DNA from: Turnera subulata
Taxonomy: Eukaryota > Streptophyta > Magnoliopsida > Malpighiales > Passifloraceae
Assembly (NCBI GenBank): GCA_028386065.3
Contig: JAKUCV010001500.1
Location: forward strand, 1 to 64,000
Reading direction: 5' to 3'
Length of the DNA stretch: 64,000 nt
Shown: piece after piece, positions 19,980 through 31,619 of the stretch
Layout of the letters: each line of letters opens with the position of its first letter
Numbering within the stretch: position 1 is the stretch's first letter
The notes under the pieces: generated by a model
Databases searched by the model: none
The model's input: the letters and a program-made list of their open reading frames with translations, nothing else
What the model was told of the DNA's origin: nothing
Position numbers and translations under genes: made by a program

Positions 19980-22813
19980 TGTAACAGCCCGGGTAAAATT
20001 TGGATTTTTACCGGGACTGTAAAAGTCTTTTTACAGTGATTTACCGAATGAATTAATCTTGGGTAATTAATTCAAGGTAAATTGGGCATCACTTTTCGTA
20101 ACCGAGGTTCTTCCCGCGCTCGAGATTTTTCCGTGGATTTTTCGGACCTAAGTTGGTATTTTTTCGGGTCCCAGAATCCTCAGAAAAATCACACCGGAAA
20201 ATAACTAAGGGGATATCAGTTATTTTCTGGTCCTGATCGGACCCGCCTGCATTATTGATGGCGGCTAAGTTTTGTGTATAAAAGAGGAAGAAAGCAGGAG
20301 AAGAGAGGAAGAGGAGAAGAAAAGAAAAAAAGAGAGAAGAAAAAAAAAATGAAAAAAAAGAAAAAAAGGGGAAACCAAGAAAAAAAAGCAGTGAGGAAAA
20401 AAAAAATAAAGAAAATAGAAAAAAAGAAAAAGAAAGAAAAATAGAAAGAAAAAGAAAGAAAATTGAAAAAAGAAAAAAAAAACCCGAAGGATGAACAGTT
20501 CGACACCCTCCTCTCCCTCGAGTTACTGTTCATGGGAAGGAGATCGACGCCGCCTCTCGACACACCGCTGCCACCAGCCTCTTCTCCTCACCGTCACGAC
20601 CTCAACCTCGCCTCCCCCGCTCGGTTCCGCCGCCTGACGGGCTGTGATGCGCCGTTGACCCGTCGGCAGCTTGCTTCCTCCGCGCCTGCACCTGCTTCCC
20701 ACAGCTTCACGCCAGCTTTCCGCCGCCAACACGCCGCTCGTGCCGCCTTGACGTCGCAGCTGAGCTCGCCTTTCCTTCCCCGCACCTATCGTCGCCGCCG
20801 CGCCACTGCAACTCGCGAGGTGAGCAGATCCGGGTAGTTTGACCCGCGTGCGTGTCCGGGTCGTGTCTACCTGGGCTGGGTTTTGGGCTGTGCACTGGGC
20901 CTGCTTCACGGTCCTGTCCTTGGGCTCCTGCTTGGGGCTTGGGCTGGCCTGTGGAGTAGGTTGGGCTAGCACTATTCATGGCCCAGTCCAGATTTTTTAA
21001 AAAAATAAAAAAATAATATATATATAAATACATAATTATAATCTTTGGAAAAAAAATAAAAATGAAAAGGGATATTTTTCCGGAAATATATATATATTAC
21101 ATAGTTAATATTTCTGAAAATATATAATTATGTTGTTATATAATTGTTTCTTTTAAATGTATTTTGTCTTTAGAAAATATATGTATATTTATAAATTTGT
21201 ATTTACTTTCAGAAATCAGTTTTTATGAATATATATTTTCTGGAAATAACATATATAGCATATGATTAATATATATATTTTTGATAAATAATAATATTTG
21301 GTAATTATATTATGGTAAATAGTTTTATAAAAAATAATATTTTGGAAAATATACATATACATATGTTATCTTTTCCAGAAAATTATGGTGATTATATTTT
21401 GGAAAAAGTATAATTAATTTATGAAAATATTTTGAAAAGAGTTTTAATTAAAGTATGGTACCGAAATTATATTCGGATATATGTACGGTATAATATTTTT
21501 GGTAAAAGATGATAATAAAGGATATGAACCGGGATGGGTTTATTTCGCAGTATTGGCATCATAGCATACCGATTATGTGCATTTATGTGAGCATGTTGTT
21601 TTGTTGTATAGGTTATGATATCGGGCAGTTTCCCGAGGAGCCGGCCTTGGAACCGCTCATTGTTTTCAGAGTCGAGTAATCAGCTAAGGTGAGGGTGGAT
21701 TTCCTTCAATATGTGCCTGTATTACTCGGTTGTTGTGTTTGATGATTATTGCACTGTTGAGTGTTGCATTTGCTGTAATTTGTTTCGGGATATTTATCCC
21801 AGTACTTTGTTTGATTTTGGGATGTTTATCCCCGTGTTGAGTTTTGGTTGTTTATCTCGGTGTCATTTGTTTAAAGAATAATGGATTAAATAATAATTTG
21901 TGATAAGGATGTCGATCCTTGGTTTTGGATAGGGATGTCTATCCCGGTATTTTGGTTAGGGATGTTGATCCCTGTGATTTGGTTCTGAATGATGATAATA
22001 TAATTGTCACGTGGTAAGTAGTGGTACGACTCGATGGTTTAAGACTGTTTTGTGGTGGCCATGACCTGGGTTACTTGCAATAAGCATGTCTATGCTTTGG
22101 ATGTCTATCCCGTGATTGTATTTGGGATGTCTATCCCTGGGTTCTTATTTTTGGGATGTCGATCCCTGGGCTCTCTTGGTTTGGTCTGGCACCCGAAATA
22201 TGTTGATAACCAGGTCTGACCCCTAGCTTATCCGTGACGGGGCCCCGAAAGATAAAATTGGAAATTGGATTTTTATTTGAGTCTTTTTGGTCTTGGACCA
22301 GTTTTGGGTCTTGTCTTTTGGATTGTTTATTTTGGCTGTTATGCCTGTGTTTTCGTCCTTGAGTAATTTTAGTGTTACATATTGATCGTCTATCCATGGT
22401 TGTGAGAACTTTGGACTCACCCCTCACCTACGGGCTTTCATCCTGTAGGTTGAGTTATTTGTGGTTCAGGTTTGATGCATTCCAGACAGGCTGCGACGAT
22501 ATCCCTTCGACAGGGCTCGGATCCATTAGTTTGCATCAGTGTCGCATACAGTGTCTTTGTGAGTTTTATAGTCTTCCGTTGTGCTGATTATTGTTTTTGT
22601 TGGGCCATTGGGCCGTTTATATCATTTGATGTCCCCGGGGTTCGGGTGACGTGTAGTTGTTGTTGGGCCGAAGGGCCACTTTCATATTTTTGATTTGGGC
22701 TGTTGAGCCAGAGTTTCTGTTGTATACACTGTATGCTGAAGTTTGTTTGGTCAGGTCGTTACAGTTCTGACACGTGTTTACTATGTACGGTAAATACGGG
22801 TCGGGGCGTTTCA
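19980..22813 (+). repeat. LTR3 of the long-LTR complex
   Basis: 2834 bp, preceded by the purine tract TTTTTAAGGTGGGTAGAC. It has TATAAAAG at 20277-20284, the A/G-rich tract, the GC-rich block 20490-20990, the GTGAGCAG donor-like site near 20821, and the GGGAT/ATCCC palindrome array (about 21785-22165). It lacks the hAT insertion of LTR1. It ends CGGGGCGTTTCA and is followed by ACCAC. Confidence 0.92.
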
Positions 22814-22960
22814 ACCACCCATCCCTGCCATGACCAAAGCCAGAAGAAGTCAAAAAGGGAAGAAATATAGTGAAATTTTGATTCTTTGTTGACGTCAGAA
22901 ATAGGAAAGAAAATACATTTGTTTCTTCATCCTTTCAAAAAATCGAAATCGAAAAAAAAA

Positions 22961-23012
22961 GAGCGAATGACAGGAATTGAACCCGCACATAGTGGATTCA
23001 CAATCCACTGCC
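22961..23012 (-). other. Organelle-like trnH-GUG fragment
   Basis: On the minus strand the anticodon arm GTGGATT-GTG-AATCCAC, the T arm with GGGTTCAATTCC and an acceptor end resemble plastid (and plastid-derived mitochondrial) trnH-GUG. The 5' half with the D arm is not recognisable, so this is not a working tRNA gene. It lies in the intron region of the disrupted membrane-protein gene and is probably a nuclear insertion of organelle DNA. Confidence 0.55.
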
Positions 23013-23280
23013 CGCAATACTCCATTTCACTAACAATTCCTTCGAAATTACCGAAATTTTCATTTCAAATAAAGTAAGTTGCATATAACCATGGTGTTGG
23101 CCAAGAACATGTAGAAAATTGCAGCAACCATTGTAAGAACATTGTCAGAAGATAGCCCCAGCAATTCTTCCAAGAAACTAGACGATAAAAACAGGAGAAA
23201 ATTGACCGAGACATTGAGGGTTATCAGAACTACCATGTTACAAAGGTAGGTTAATCCCATAGACTTGTGTTGTCCCAAAA

Positions 23281-24221
23281 AGTGTTTTTGGAAACAGAAC
23301 AAGCAAAACTGAGGCATTTTAGGCAGACGATGTTGCACGTCTTCGGTTGGGCTTTGCAAAAGAACAATTGGATAAAAAGCTTAAAGGCCTTGATTTCATT
23401 AGTGATATTCGGATTACAAAGGATAAATACAACCCAAATGGTCGTGAGCTACAAGTTCCCTACACTAAACTCCTACGGTCTTATAACTTCTGACCGTAAG
23501 CGGCAATTACAATAAGAGAGAGAGGGGAAGCACCTGCACACATTTAGAGAAACAGAGGATAACAAGGGGTGAAAGGTAAAGGTTATGAAAAGTTAAGGGT
23601 AACGAGAGATAAATTTAAGGGAGTTTAAGTGTACGAGAGTTAAAAGTAAAGGAGTTAAGGGTAAAAGAAGAATGTAAATGACATAAATGTATGGAGTTAA
23701 GGGTTGCAGGAGATAAAAATAAATAACATGAAAGTAAAGAGTTAAGAATTGTGAGAGATAAAAGTACATGACATGAAAAATAAAATAAATTAAAAGTGCA
23801 TAGTTGTGTGTGTGTGTGTTGGGATCTCTTCCTTCCTCTAGTGCTTATATAGTGGTGGGAATTCCTTTCAGAGTATGTATCCTTTGCAGCTATATGCTTA
23901 GCAGGAAAGAGTTATTACCCTCCCATGTGTCTGTTAGTACCAAGCCTGCACACTGACCGTCTCTGACACCTTGTGGGGCAGCATTGTCTACTTTATCGTT
24001 TGTAGAACAAAGATCTGTTTTCCCATAGGCCCTTCTTTGCTAGTAACCGCAGGTTGGGTCGAAGTTCGTGCTCCTTCCTATTTGTGCCTTAGTGGTCTCC
24101 ACTCTTTTGACTTATTAAATCCTTGCGCCCCGTAGTCTTACCAGAAACGTTTCGCCAACATAGGTGACTGTTGACCAAAAATAGGATTAATCATCTCGTA
24201 GTGCTAAACTATGATTCACCA
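23281..24221. other. Upstream region of the membrane-protein gene
   Basis: Contains the 5' flank of the minus-strand gene, then an A/G-rich stretch (23520-23790) of decayed copies of a GAGTTAAGGGT-like unit, a short (TG)n run near 23807-23820, and unassigned sequence. No convincing gene. Confidence 0.4.
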
Positions 24222-26348
24222 TGTTGATTATCTGGTTTTGATGACTAACAAATTATAAGTATGCTGCTAGTTTTGCTTGTGTTGATTTTTGCTTTCAGGA
24301 AAATTTTGGTTTCTTCAGAAACCATATCGCAGACTGGAGACATATGGTTTTATGGATACCGTATCTGCAAACTGTCAACATCAACTTTTTGTGCAAGTTG
24401 TGTGTGGTCCTACAAGCATTTAAATCCCACTTCCAGCTGTTTGAATTGAAGAACAAGTAAGAGGGATGTTATTATGGAAGGGCAGAAGATGTTCCCAACT
24501 AACTCCTACCCAACTCTAAAAGGTAGTCCAAACTTTCTAGATTTGGTATTTCTTTGCAACCAAGGAGTTGACATTGGATAACGGCACCAAACAAATGATT
24601 TCTTGAACTGAAGTCAACTGAAGTACAAGGAGCTGTTGCAGGAGCTTATCCCCCACACTCAGAGTCTATAAAGAGGGACGTTTACACCTCTGGAAGATCA
24701 TCCCAGCCATTGTGCAAAAACTAAGTGTATACTTGAGCTTAAAGATTTGGTATTTGATTTGGTATTTCTACTTACAGTGTGGAACTGTTTCAAATGGGTA
24801 ATTTGTAAGCAAAGCTTGGGTTAGTTTTGCTGGGTACTTAAGTCTAGGAAAGATTTGAGGGTAGGTTAGAGCTTAGCCTGTGAAATGCTTGTAAAGGTTA
24901 GAGCTTAGCCTAGAAAAGCTTGTGTTTGTAAAGGTTAAGGTTGAACCCGCAAAAACCTAAGGATAGTGAGAATTTGAAATCCTAAACGAGGATCCTTTAG
25001 GTAGTGGAGGTACCTTGTGAGGGGGAACCACTCTAAATCACCTGCGTTCTTTTCTCTCTCACTCCCTTACTCATTTTTGTTCAAAGCATTCGCATTACAC
25101 TGCAAACATTTGGTATCGCAAAAACTAAATCTTTCTACAACTCAAAAAAGTTTTAAAAGCCTAATTCACATCCCCCTTCTCCCTCTCTTAGGCATTTTTG
25201 GGCCTACAATTGGTAGCGCAACTGTGTTCTCAGTTCAAAAGAGTAAAATGCAGAGACAAAGATCATGGCTTTTGAGGGTACAAGCGTGAAGAAGGCACCA
25301 TATTTTAATGGGGCAAACTTTGATTATTGGAAGATTTGCATGAAAATCTTCCTTGAAAGAAAGGACATTGAGATGTGGCATATTGTCCAGAATCCTTACA
25401 ACAGACCATTCAGGGGCATGCACCTCTGGACTGAAGATGAGATGAAGAGAGCAAAGCTTGATGCACAAGCTAAAAACGCTCTTCTTTGTGGAATCAGTGA
25501 AAGTGAGTTTCAAAAGGTCAGATCATGTGAATCTGCCCATGATATATGGAGGTTGTTGTGCATCACTCATGAAGGCACTAACCAGGTAAAGGAATCAAGG
25601 CTCAATCGCTTGACTAGAGAATATGAGCTCTTCCAAATGAATTCTGGTGAAACCGTCCATGAAATGGATACTCGGTTCACGACACTTTGCAATAATCTAT
25701 CATCTCTTGGAAAAGTGCTATCACATAGAGAGAAAGTTGCAAAGATCTTAAGGTCACTTCCCAAAGAATTTTTAGCTTTTTCAAAATAATGAAAACTAAA
25801 AACCTATTCTGAGAATAGGTTTCCAAACAGGCCCTTAATACCTCTGGAAACTCATCCCAACTATTGTGCAAAAATCTGAGTTATACGTGTGCTTATAATT
25901 GTGGTTTTAAGATTTGGTTTTTTTGCTCTTATTGCAAAACACATACAAAGGGTTATTTGTAAGCAAGTCTTGGTTTAGATTTGCTGGGTACTCAAGTCTA
26001 GGATTAGATTTGAGAGTAGGTTAGAGCTTAGTCTGTGAAAAGTTTATAAAAATTTGAGCTTAGCCTAGAAAAGCTTGTGTTAGTAAAGGTTAAGCTTAAA
26101 CCATAAAAGCCTAATCATAGTGAGTGTTTGAAATCCTAAAGGAATGAACCTTTAGGTAGTGGAGGTACCTGATGAGGAGGAACCACTGTAAATCTCCTGT
26201 ACTAGCTTTCCCTTACTCTCCTTACTTGCTTTCTTACTTTAAAACACTCTTCTAGTACTTCACGGATTTGGTTTTATAAAAACCAAATCTTCACTATCCG
26301 AAAAAGTTTAAAACCTAATTCATCCCTCCCTTGTTAGGCACATATACA
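24222..26348 (+). mobile_element. Decayed copia element: LTR, gag fragment, partial LTR
   Basis: A likely LTR at 24222-25208 starts TGTTGATTATC and ends GGCCTACA, followed by TTGGTAGCGCAACTG as a likely primer site. A gag start follows (25265-25789). A second, clearly diverged copy of the 3' part of the LTR is at about 25836-26348. Pol is absent and no target duplication is found. The divergence shows it is old. Confidence 0.65.
25265..25789 (+). CDS. copia gag N-terminal fragment
   Basis: A 174-codon frame with the DUF4219/UBN2 copia gag pattern: NGANFDYWKICMKIFLERKD near the start, then AKNALLCGISESEFQKV, VKESRLNRLTREYELFQM and EKVAKILRSLPKEF. It stops before any zinc knuckle. The open frame is surprising for such an old element, but only the gag N-terminus is kept. 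Confidence 0.8.
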   Translation: MAFEGTSVKKAPYFNGANFDYWKICMKIFLERKDIEMWHIVQNPYNRPFRGMHLWTEDEMKRAKLDAQAKNALLCGISESEFQKVRSCESAHDIWRLLCITHEGTNQVKESRLNRLTREYELFQMNSGETVHEMDTRFTTLCNNLSSLGKVLSHREKVAKILRSLPKEFLAFSK

Positions 26349-26400
26349 ATCAAGCTTCAAGGAAATTGGACAGAGTTCATTTGATTATAATGGTCTATCC

Positions 26401-26837
26401 CAAGGTCATCAAAATCGGACCGGACCAACCGGTTCAGCCCGATTTAACCGGGATTTGGCCTTGGTCCTGTCCGGCTTGACATTGTTTTTGTCTGTTTTTC
26501 TAAACAGCAAGAAACAAAGACGTGAACCCTTGACCATCCCTTTGTATTTATAACCTCCAACCAACTAGGCTGTTAGAAGTTAATGTTTCTTTTACATAAA
26601 GTTTATTATACATTAAAACTTATTTTAGTTTGGATTTTTTTAGCATAAAAAGTATATATAGTTTAAAATTTTAATATATAATAAGTTAATTTATAAAGAT
26701 GAAATTACCCAAACACTAATTTGTATAAAATTTAATTTATTTTAACGAAATGGTCGAACCCCACCCCAGTCGGACCCCCGGTTTCCTTAAACATTCCCTT
26801 CACCGGTTCAATGCCCGGTCCGGTTTTCAAAACCTTG
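26401..26837. mobile_element. Small non-autonomous hAT-like element
   Basis: Termini CAAGGTCATCAAAATCGGACC and GGTCCGGTTTTCAAAACCTTG are imperfect inverted repeats, flanked by the 8-bp duplication GTCTATCC at 26393-26400 and 26838-26845. 437 bp, no coding. It sits near the 3' end of the calreticulin gene. Confidence 0.85.
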
Positions 26838-27067
26838 GTCTATCCTTGAGCATTTATAATTAGGCTCATAACATTGTAAGAAAATTGATGGTCCGACCAG
26901 TACATACATTAATGCCTCCGAATAGATTTCTTTAAGTACCATTGCAACTGGAAAATAATACAACATGAGTAAAAAGAGTCGTCCTAGGTTTGCTTATTTC
27001 CCCTTTTTTTGAGCCCTGCTGATAATGACCAGGAATTAAAGAAAGAGGTGATAAGTTGAAAGCCCAA

Positions 27068-30000
27068 TCATAGCTCATCCTGCAGAACCAGAAATTGTCT
27101 GTCAGTCATTGCAGTCTGCATTTAAAGTACTCAAGCCAACAGTAGTAGATGGCTACTGAAAGAAACAGAAAATAAGTGGAATTGATGCTTACATGATAAT
27201 CATCAAAATCCCGGGAATAATGCTGCAAGAAAAGAACATATAGAAGTAAGTTTTTTTTTTTTCTTAATGTCTATGTAGAAAAAGGTACATAAATGACAGC
27301 CAAAACTCGTTAAGAAAGCTTCACTGACATTGTCACAGGCAGTAAAAAGAATAATATTGAGAGGGATGCTAAGACCATAGTGGGAAGGGTAGACCACACT
27401 CATTTTCGGTTCCAATATCATGAGAAGTTCAAGGTAGGACTAAAGTTTGAAGTATCAGTGAACTTAGAGCTGAATGGCAGGGCAGAAGGAAGAAAGATGA
27501 AACACAAACAGAAAAGAAATGGAGCATTTTTAGTAGAAACCTTTCTGTATTTATCTCTATATCTATCTCGGTGACGGTGTCGATCATATCCTCTTTCTCT
27601 CCTCCTCTTTTCGCCTTCTTCTCTTGCTCTCTCAGCTTCCTGCGCAGTAGAGATTTCAGATTATGTAGCAGGAAAAACAATTTACGTGTTACCAGAGAAT
27701 ATTTACGTGTCATAAAGCTCATAAATGGAGTGATAATTCCACAACCGATCATTACCTCTTCCTCTTTAGCTTTTCTAATCTTTTCTGCTTCCTCGAAAGA
27801 TTCCTTCTCAATCTGAAATTTCCAAAGAAGAATGAAAATTAGCTGCCATCTGGTGTGGCAAAAGCCATGATGAAGATGGCTGCATAAAACCACACACACC
27901 TCCCTATTGGCGAACACTTCCTGGACCACTTCTTTTGCATACTGGGGATCATCACATATCAAGATATTGTCATAAATTGATCCAGCCTTCACCTGGCATT
28001 CAGCATATATTATGACATGAATTATCTTGGAAAGTATGTCAATTAGTAGTTGGGATATTCATATCAAGGAATTTCCAAATCAACGCCACAATTACTGAAT
28101 AGTTACCTGCCAAACATCAATTCCAACGTATTTTATTGGTTTAAGCACATAAAGATCAGGGTCATCTTCAAATTCTGGTGACATGGGAACAAACAGAGGA
28201 AAAGCAATAACAGTGAGAATTACTGACATACATGCTTTCCGGAATAGCATTTCAAGTCAGCATTGTTATTATTTGATTTCCAGAAAAGATCTGCAACAAA
28301 ACCTACAAAGATGTAGGAAAGAGCACCTGGGTTATCAATGTAAGGAATTCTCCACTTTCCTTTATAGTTTGGGTTTTTGATTTTCTGTAAGGCCAGAAGA
28401 GTTACATCAATGAGAAATCCAGCAACATCGACAACGAAATGTTTAATCTATAGTTACCAGCTCTTAGAAGCTAAACAATCATACCTTGCGCTTCCACGGC
28501 CCTTTGTATGCTGGATTTGGTATCATAGGTGGTTTCCATATGCCATTCTCATCATCATCCCAATCCTCTGGCTGACAAGGGAAGCATGTTAAGAGTGGTT
28601 AGCTTTCTATACTTTCCCTTTCTCTTTACTTCATTTTTTTTTTTCTGATTTTGCATTAATGTTGACAAAATCATAACAACAAGTCAATTAAGATCAGCAA
28701 TTAACACGGCAGCAATAACTGCCAGTCTCGAATTGACACTACATGAATGATAAACACATGTCAACCAAGAAGATTATTTTTATCTCATTTTAATTGCGAC
28801 CGTCCTACCTCTTTAGCATTCGGGTCAGGAATTTCTTTTGGAATTGAATCATATCCCTGCAGGTCAAGGTACCCAAAAAAAATTAGTGCATAGTAAACTG
28901 CAGGGACAAACAAAATGGACATTAGTAAGCAGAAAAGAGCATTAATACCTCCGGTTTGATACCATTAGGATCATCAATATATTCTCTATCATCCCAGTCT
29001 GCAGGCTGTGAAAAGTAAAAGGAATGCATTATTAAGGTAAAACAAAAACTATAAGAACCAAAAGCCATTAGACCATAAGAACTTTGAACAAATGTTTATA
29101 CAATATCAATCTCTACAGAACCTTTTTCGCTTTGACATCTTTTATTTTCCTGGGTGGAAGAATATCCCAATCTGTATACATGCTTCCAGAGTCCCTTTCC
29201 CGACCATCAATCAGGATGCTATAACTTGCATCTGGCCTGAGAATAAATGTGTAGAAATGAGTCAGCTTGTCTGTTTCACATTCCAACTCTTTCTTGAGAG
29301 GATAATTCTGGCCTTGGTAGGAGAGAATGACATGCAGCTTCTTTTTCTGCGTTCCACATATATCTGGTCCAAACATTAAACTGCAGAAAAGGAAAAAAGA
29401 GAGAATAAACTTTAAATAAAAAAGCAAAGCAATCGTAATGAATGAATAAAACAAGAAAAGGTGGAAAATACACATGGAAAGAGAACCATTAATTGTAAAA
29501 TGAATGAGAAAGGTAATATTCAAAGAATTTTCAAGATGGCAGAGACTTATCTAATTAGAGAAGAGACGATAAACGGTGCATAAGTATGAGGGAATCCTAC
29601 ATTCTCACTGAAGTTATTACATAGGAAGAGATGTGAAGATATGAATTTTCAGCACTATATAGAACTGTTACTGATCAGAAACACGATTATAAGGCCAGAA
29701 CTAGCCTATAGAAGTGGACATCGTATAAAACAAGAATAAAAGGAAGGTATTCAAGGATCATATATATGTACATGATCAAGTCAGAACTAGCTCATGCATG
29801 TTATCTAAGTTCAAATGATGGGCAACACCAACATTGCTTATCTCAATCAAGCGAACAATGACCCACGATGTAAGGCATCTTGCCACATACTTTTTACAAA
29901 GAATAAATTTACACATGTAAGATTCTTCTGGCTATTAATTTTAATTTTCATGCACATATGCAATGTTTCCCTTTTCAATGCCAAACATACTTCAGGGGCC

Positions 30001-31501
30001 AGTTCATGCGTCATATGCCGTTGAAAAAACTTTACCAAAAAAGCAATAACAAATCAAGAGAAAATTATTGACTAACAGAGTTTTCTCCTGAAGGATAGAT
30101 GTGCAAAAGGAATGCATAATATAGTACTGTAATTGGAGATGATATTGGTGGCAATTAAAAATGGCTAGAAGTAATCAGTCTCTAGACTCTCTAGCTCCCT
30201 TATTATGTCAAGCAAACCCCACTATAGACAAGGTATGCATTTCTTTAATAGTATTTCTTCAAGGAAAATTAAGGAAAAAATAACTAAATGCTTCTTCTAC
30301 TTAAGTTTCAGTACTGACATGTTTGTGATATTTGCAATTATCCCAACAGGGGAAAGGAAAAGGGTCTGAATCGAATATATCTGATAATCAAAGAATAAAA
30401 TAGAAANCTCGATATCCTGCTCAAGCCTTATCGAATATTGGAAGACCAATGTTCTGTTCTTGTTGCTGAACTCTGGTATCTTTGCAGATATGGCAAAAAA
30501 TCTGGCATCAGTTGTCGTCTGAATACCTGGAAAAAAATGAAAGAAGCTATGAAACCAAATCCAGAGATTTTTTTGTATCCAAAGATTTTTCTATAGATTT
30601 CCCAGGCTGCTTATTTTGAGAGCCATAGAATTTGACCATTACCAAAAATGAAACAAGCATCATGAAATTCAATAGCGCCAAGAAGAAGCAAGATTGTACC
30701 TTTATCATCTGGATCCCCAGACCATTTGCCAGCGGTGTGTTTGAATGAACCAGCTTTGCCTTCACTTCTCTTCCAATCTGACCTAACCCAACGGCTCTGC
30801 CACCCATCTTTGGCCAACCCAAGGGAAATGGACAAGAAAAGCAAATTAACTTGACAGGGAAACCAAGCACTACTAACTAACTTAAAATGAACACCATAAC
30901 TGGAGAATTTTGAGTTATATCGTCAGAAAAGCTATATCATCCTGGGAAAAGAAAAACTGATGTACTATTGCCTTCCATTTCTCTTTCTGCTTTGAAGCTA
31001 ATGTAATAAGAAGGTTAAGAGTACAAAAGCATTCTTGCTTTCTTTCCATTTTCAAACAAAAACGTTACACATTGACAAGCCTAATCAAGGAGATAGCTAA
31101 AGGAAATTAACTTTTAAAGCCAGACAGCCCATTGACATCAAATTGACCCAAAATTACAAGAAGCTAAATGGGAAATTCAAGGATGGGAGACAAAAGGGAT
31201 TGCTCAAGCCAGAAAATAAAAAGCACTGACAGAATTTTTCAACTTCGTTTCTTTTCCTATTTTTTAAACAAGCAGAGACCATTTCTCTAAAGAAAACATC
31301 AACAACTAAAATTGAGTACTAAAGGTAATGGAGATAAGAAGAAAAGGTAAGCGATGAAACATTGTTCAAAAACAAAAAGCGTTTACCTTCAAACCTCTCT
31401 TCAAAAATGATCTCTGAAACAGACAAGTGGAGGAGGAGACACAAAAACGAGAACAGGGTAATAACACGACAGGGCCAGCTGCTTAAGACAAGCCCCGCCA
31501 T
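27068..31501 (-). CDS. CRT3: Calreticulin-3-type ER lectin chaperone, one exon missing at an N
   Basis: Calreticulin binds monoglucosylated glycoproteins in the ER lumen; in Arabidopsis CRT3 serves folding of the immune receptor EFR. Exons: 31501-31387, 30807-30700, 30526-30408, 29380-29122, 29005-28949, 28856-28809, 28571-28485, 28384-28327, 28174-28107, 27992-27900, 27812-27756, 27639-27541, 27222-27193, 27079-27068. A signal peptide (about 29 residues) precedes EIIFEERFE. The lectin domain has [20 protein letters not shown] and [10 protein letters not shown]-domain repeats include [12 protein letters not shown] and NPNYKGKW. The tail is Arg-rich, as in CRT3 and unlike acidic CRT1/2. It ends DDYH plus DEL, an HDEL retrieval signal. 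About 25 residues between QDIE and LMFGPD are missing where the N at 30407 lies. A TATATAA box sits near 31547. Confidence 0.93.
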
Positions 31502-31545
31502 TTTAGTTACAAGTTGGGGTCTTCCACTTTTGGTAGTCGCACGGA

Positions 31546-31553
31546 TTATATAG
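31546..31553 (-). promoter_or_regulatory. Candidate TATA box of the calreticulin gene
   Basis: On the minus strand CTATATAAT lies about 50 bp upstream of the ATG at 31501, next to a short GCTCT tandem repeat. Position and sequence fit a plant core promoter. Confidence 0.55.
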
Positions 31554-31619
31554 AGCAGAGCAGAGCAGAGCTGCTTCTTATAGAGAAAAGTCCATATCTT
31601 TAGGACAAGGGTTTGTTTC

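Larger units (their letters stand above)
11988..22813 (+). mobile_element. Long-LTR gypsy-type derivative with three LTRs and no pol
   Basis: Outer ends start TGTAACAGCCCGGG and end GGGGCGTTTCA, with the target duplication ACCAC at 11983-11987 and 22814-22818. The order is LTR1 (11988-15061), internal A (15062-17106), truncated LTR2 (17107-18393), internal B (18394-19979) and LTR3 (19980-22813). A putative primer site follows LTR1 and a purine tract (AAGGTGGGTAGAC) precedes LTR2 and LTR3, so the element reads on the + strand. No gag, protease, RT or integrase is found. The interior instead carries ORFs on the opposite strand. This is a large retrotransposon derivative that must have been mobilised in trans. 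Confidence 0.9.
11619..23260 (-). pseudogene. Multi-span membrane protein gene of unknown function, exon 2 split by a gypsy complex
   Basis: Exon 1 (23260 down to about 23068) starts MGLTYL and encodes hydrophobic spans with SSSFLEELLGLSSDNVLTMV and IFYMFLANTMVICNL. Exon 2 begins at 22824 after a TGGCAG acceptor, is interrupted after 11 bases by the insertion 11988-22813 (ACCAC duplicated), and resumes at 11987. It encodes VPINLGLAAIEVLFQYRVMRSY, a further span near LLIAYLFSLLIILDTIACW, and a hydrophilic tail ending at 11619. The layout resembles an uncharacterised plant membrane-protein family, but I cannot name it. Exon 1 lacks a clear donor where coding ends. The intervening DNA holds an organelle-like trnH fragment, so the intron may also have been altered. 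The protein cannot be made from this allele as assembled. Confidence 0.7.

Noticed and set aside
22961..23012. A functional tRNA-His gene
   Set aside because: The 5' acceptor strand and D arm are not present, so no cloverleaf can form.
29815..30024. Small ORFs inside the calreticulin intron as the missing lectin exon
   Set aside because: Read on the minus strand, none codes for the expected Cys-Gly-Gly and GDTPYS-type residues between QDIE and LMFGPD.
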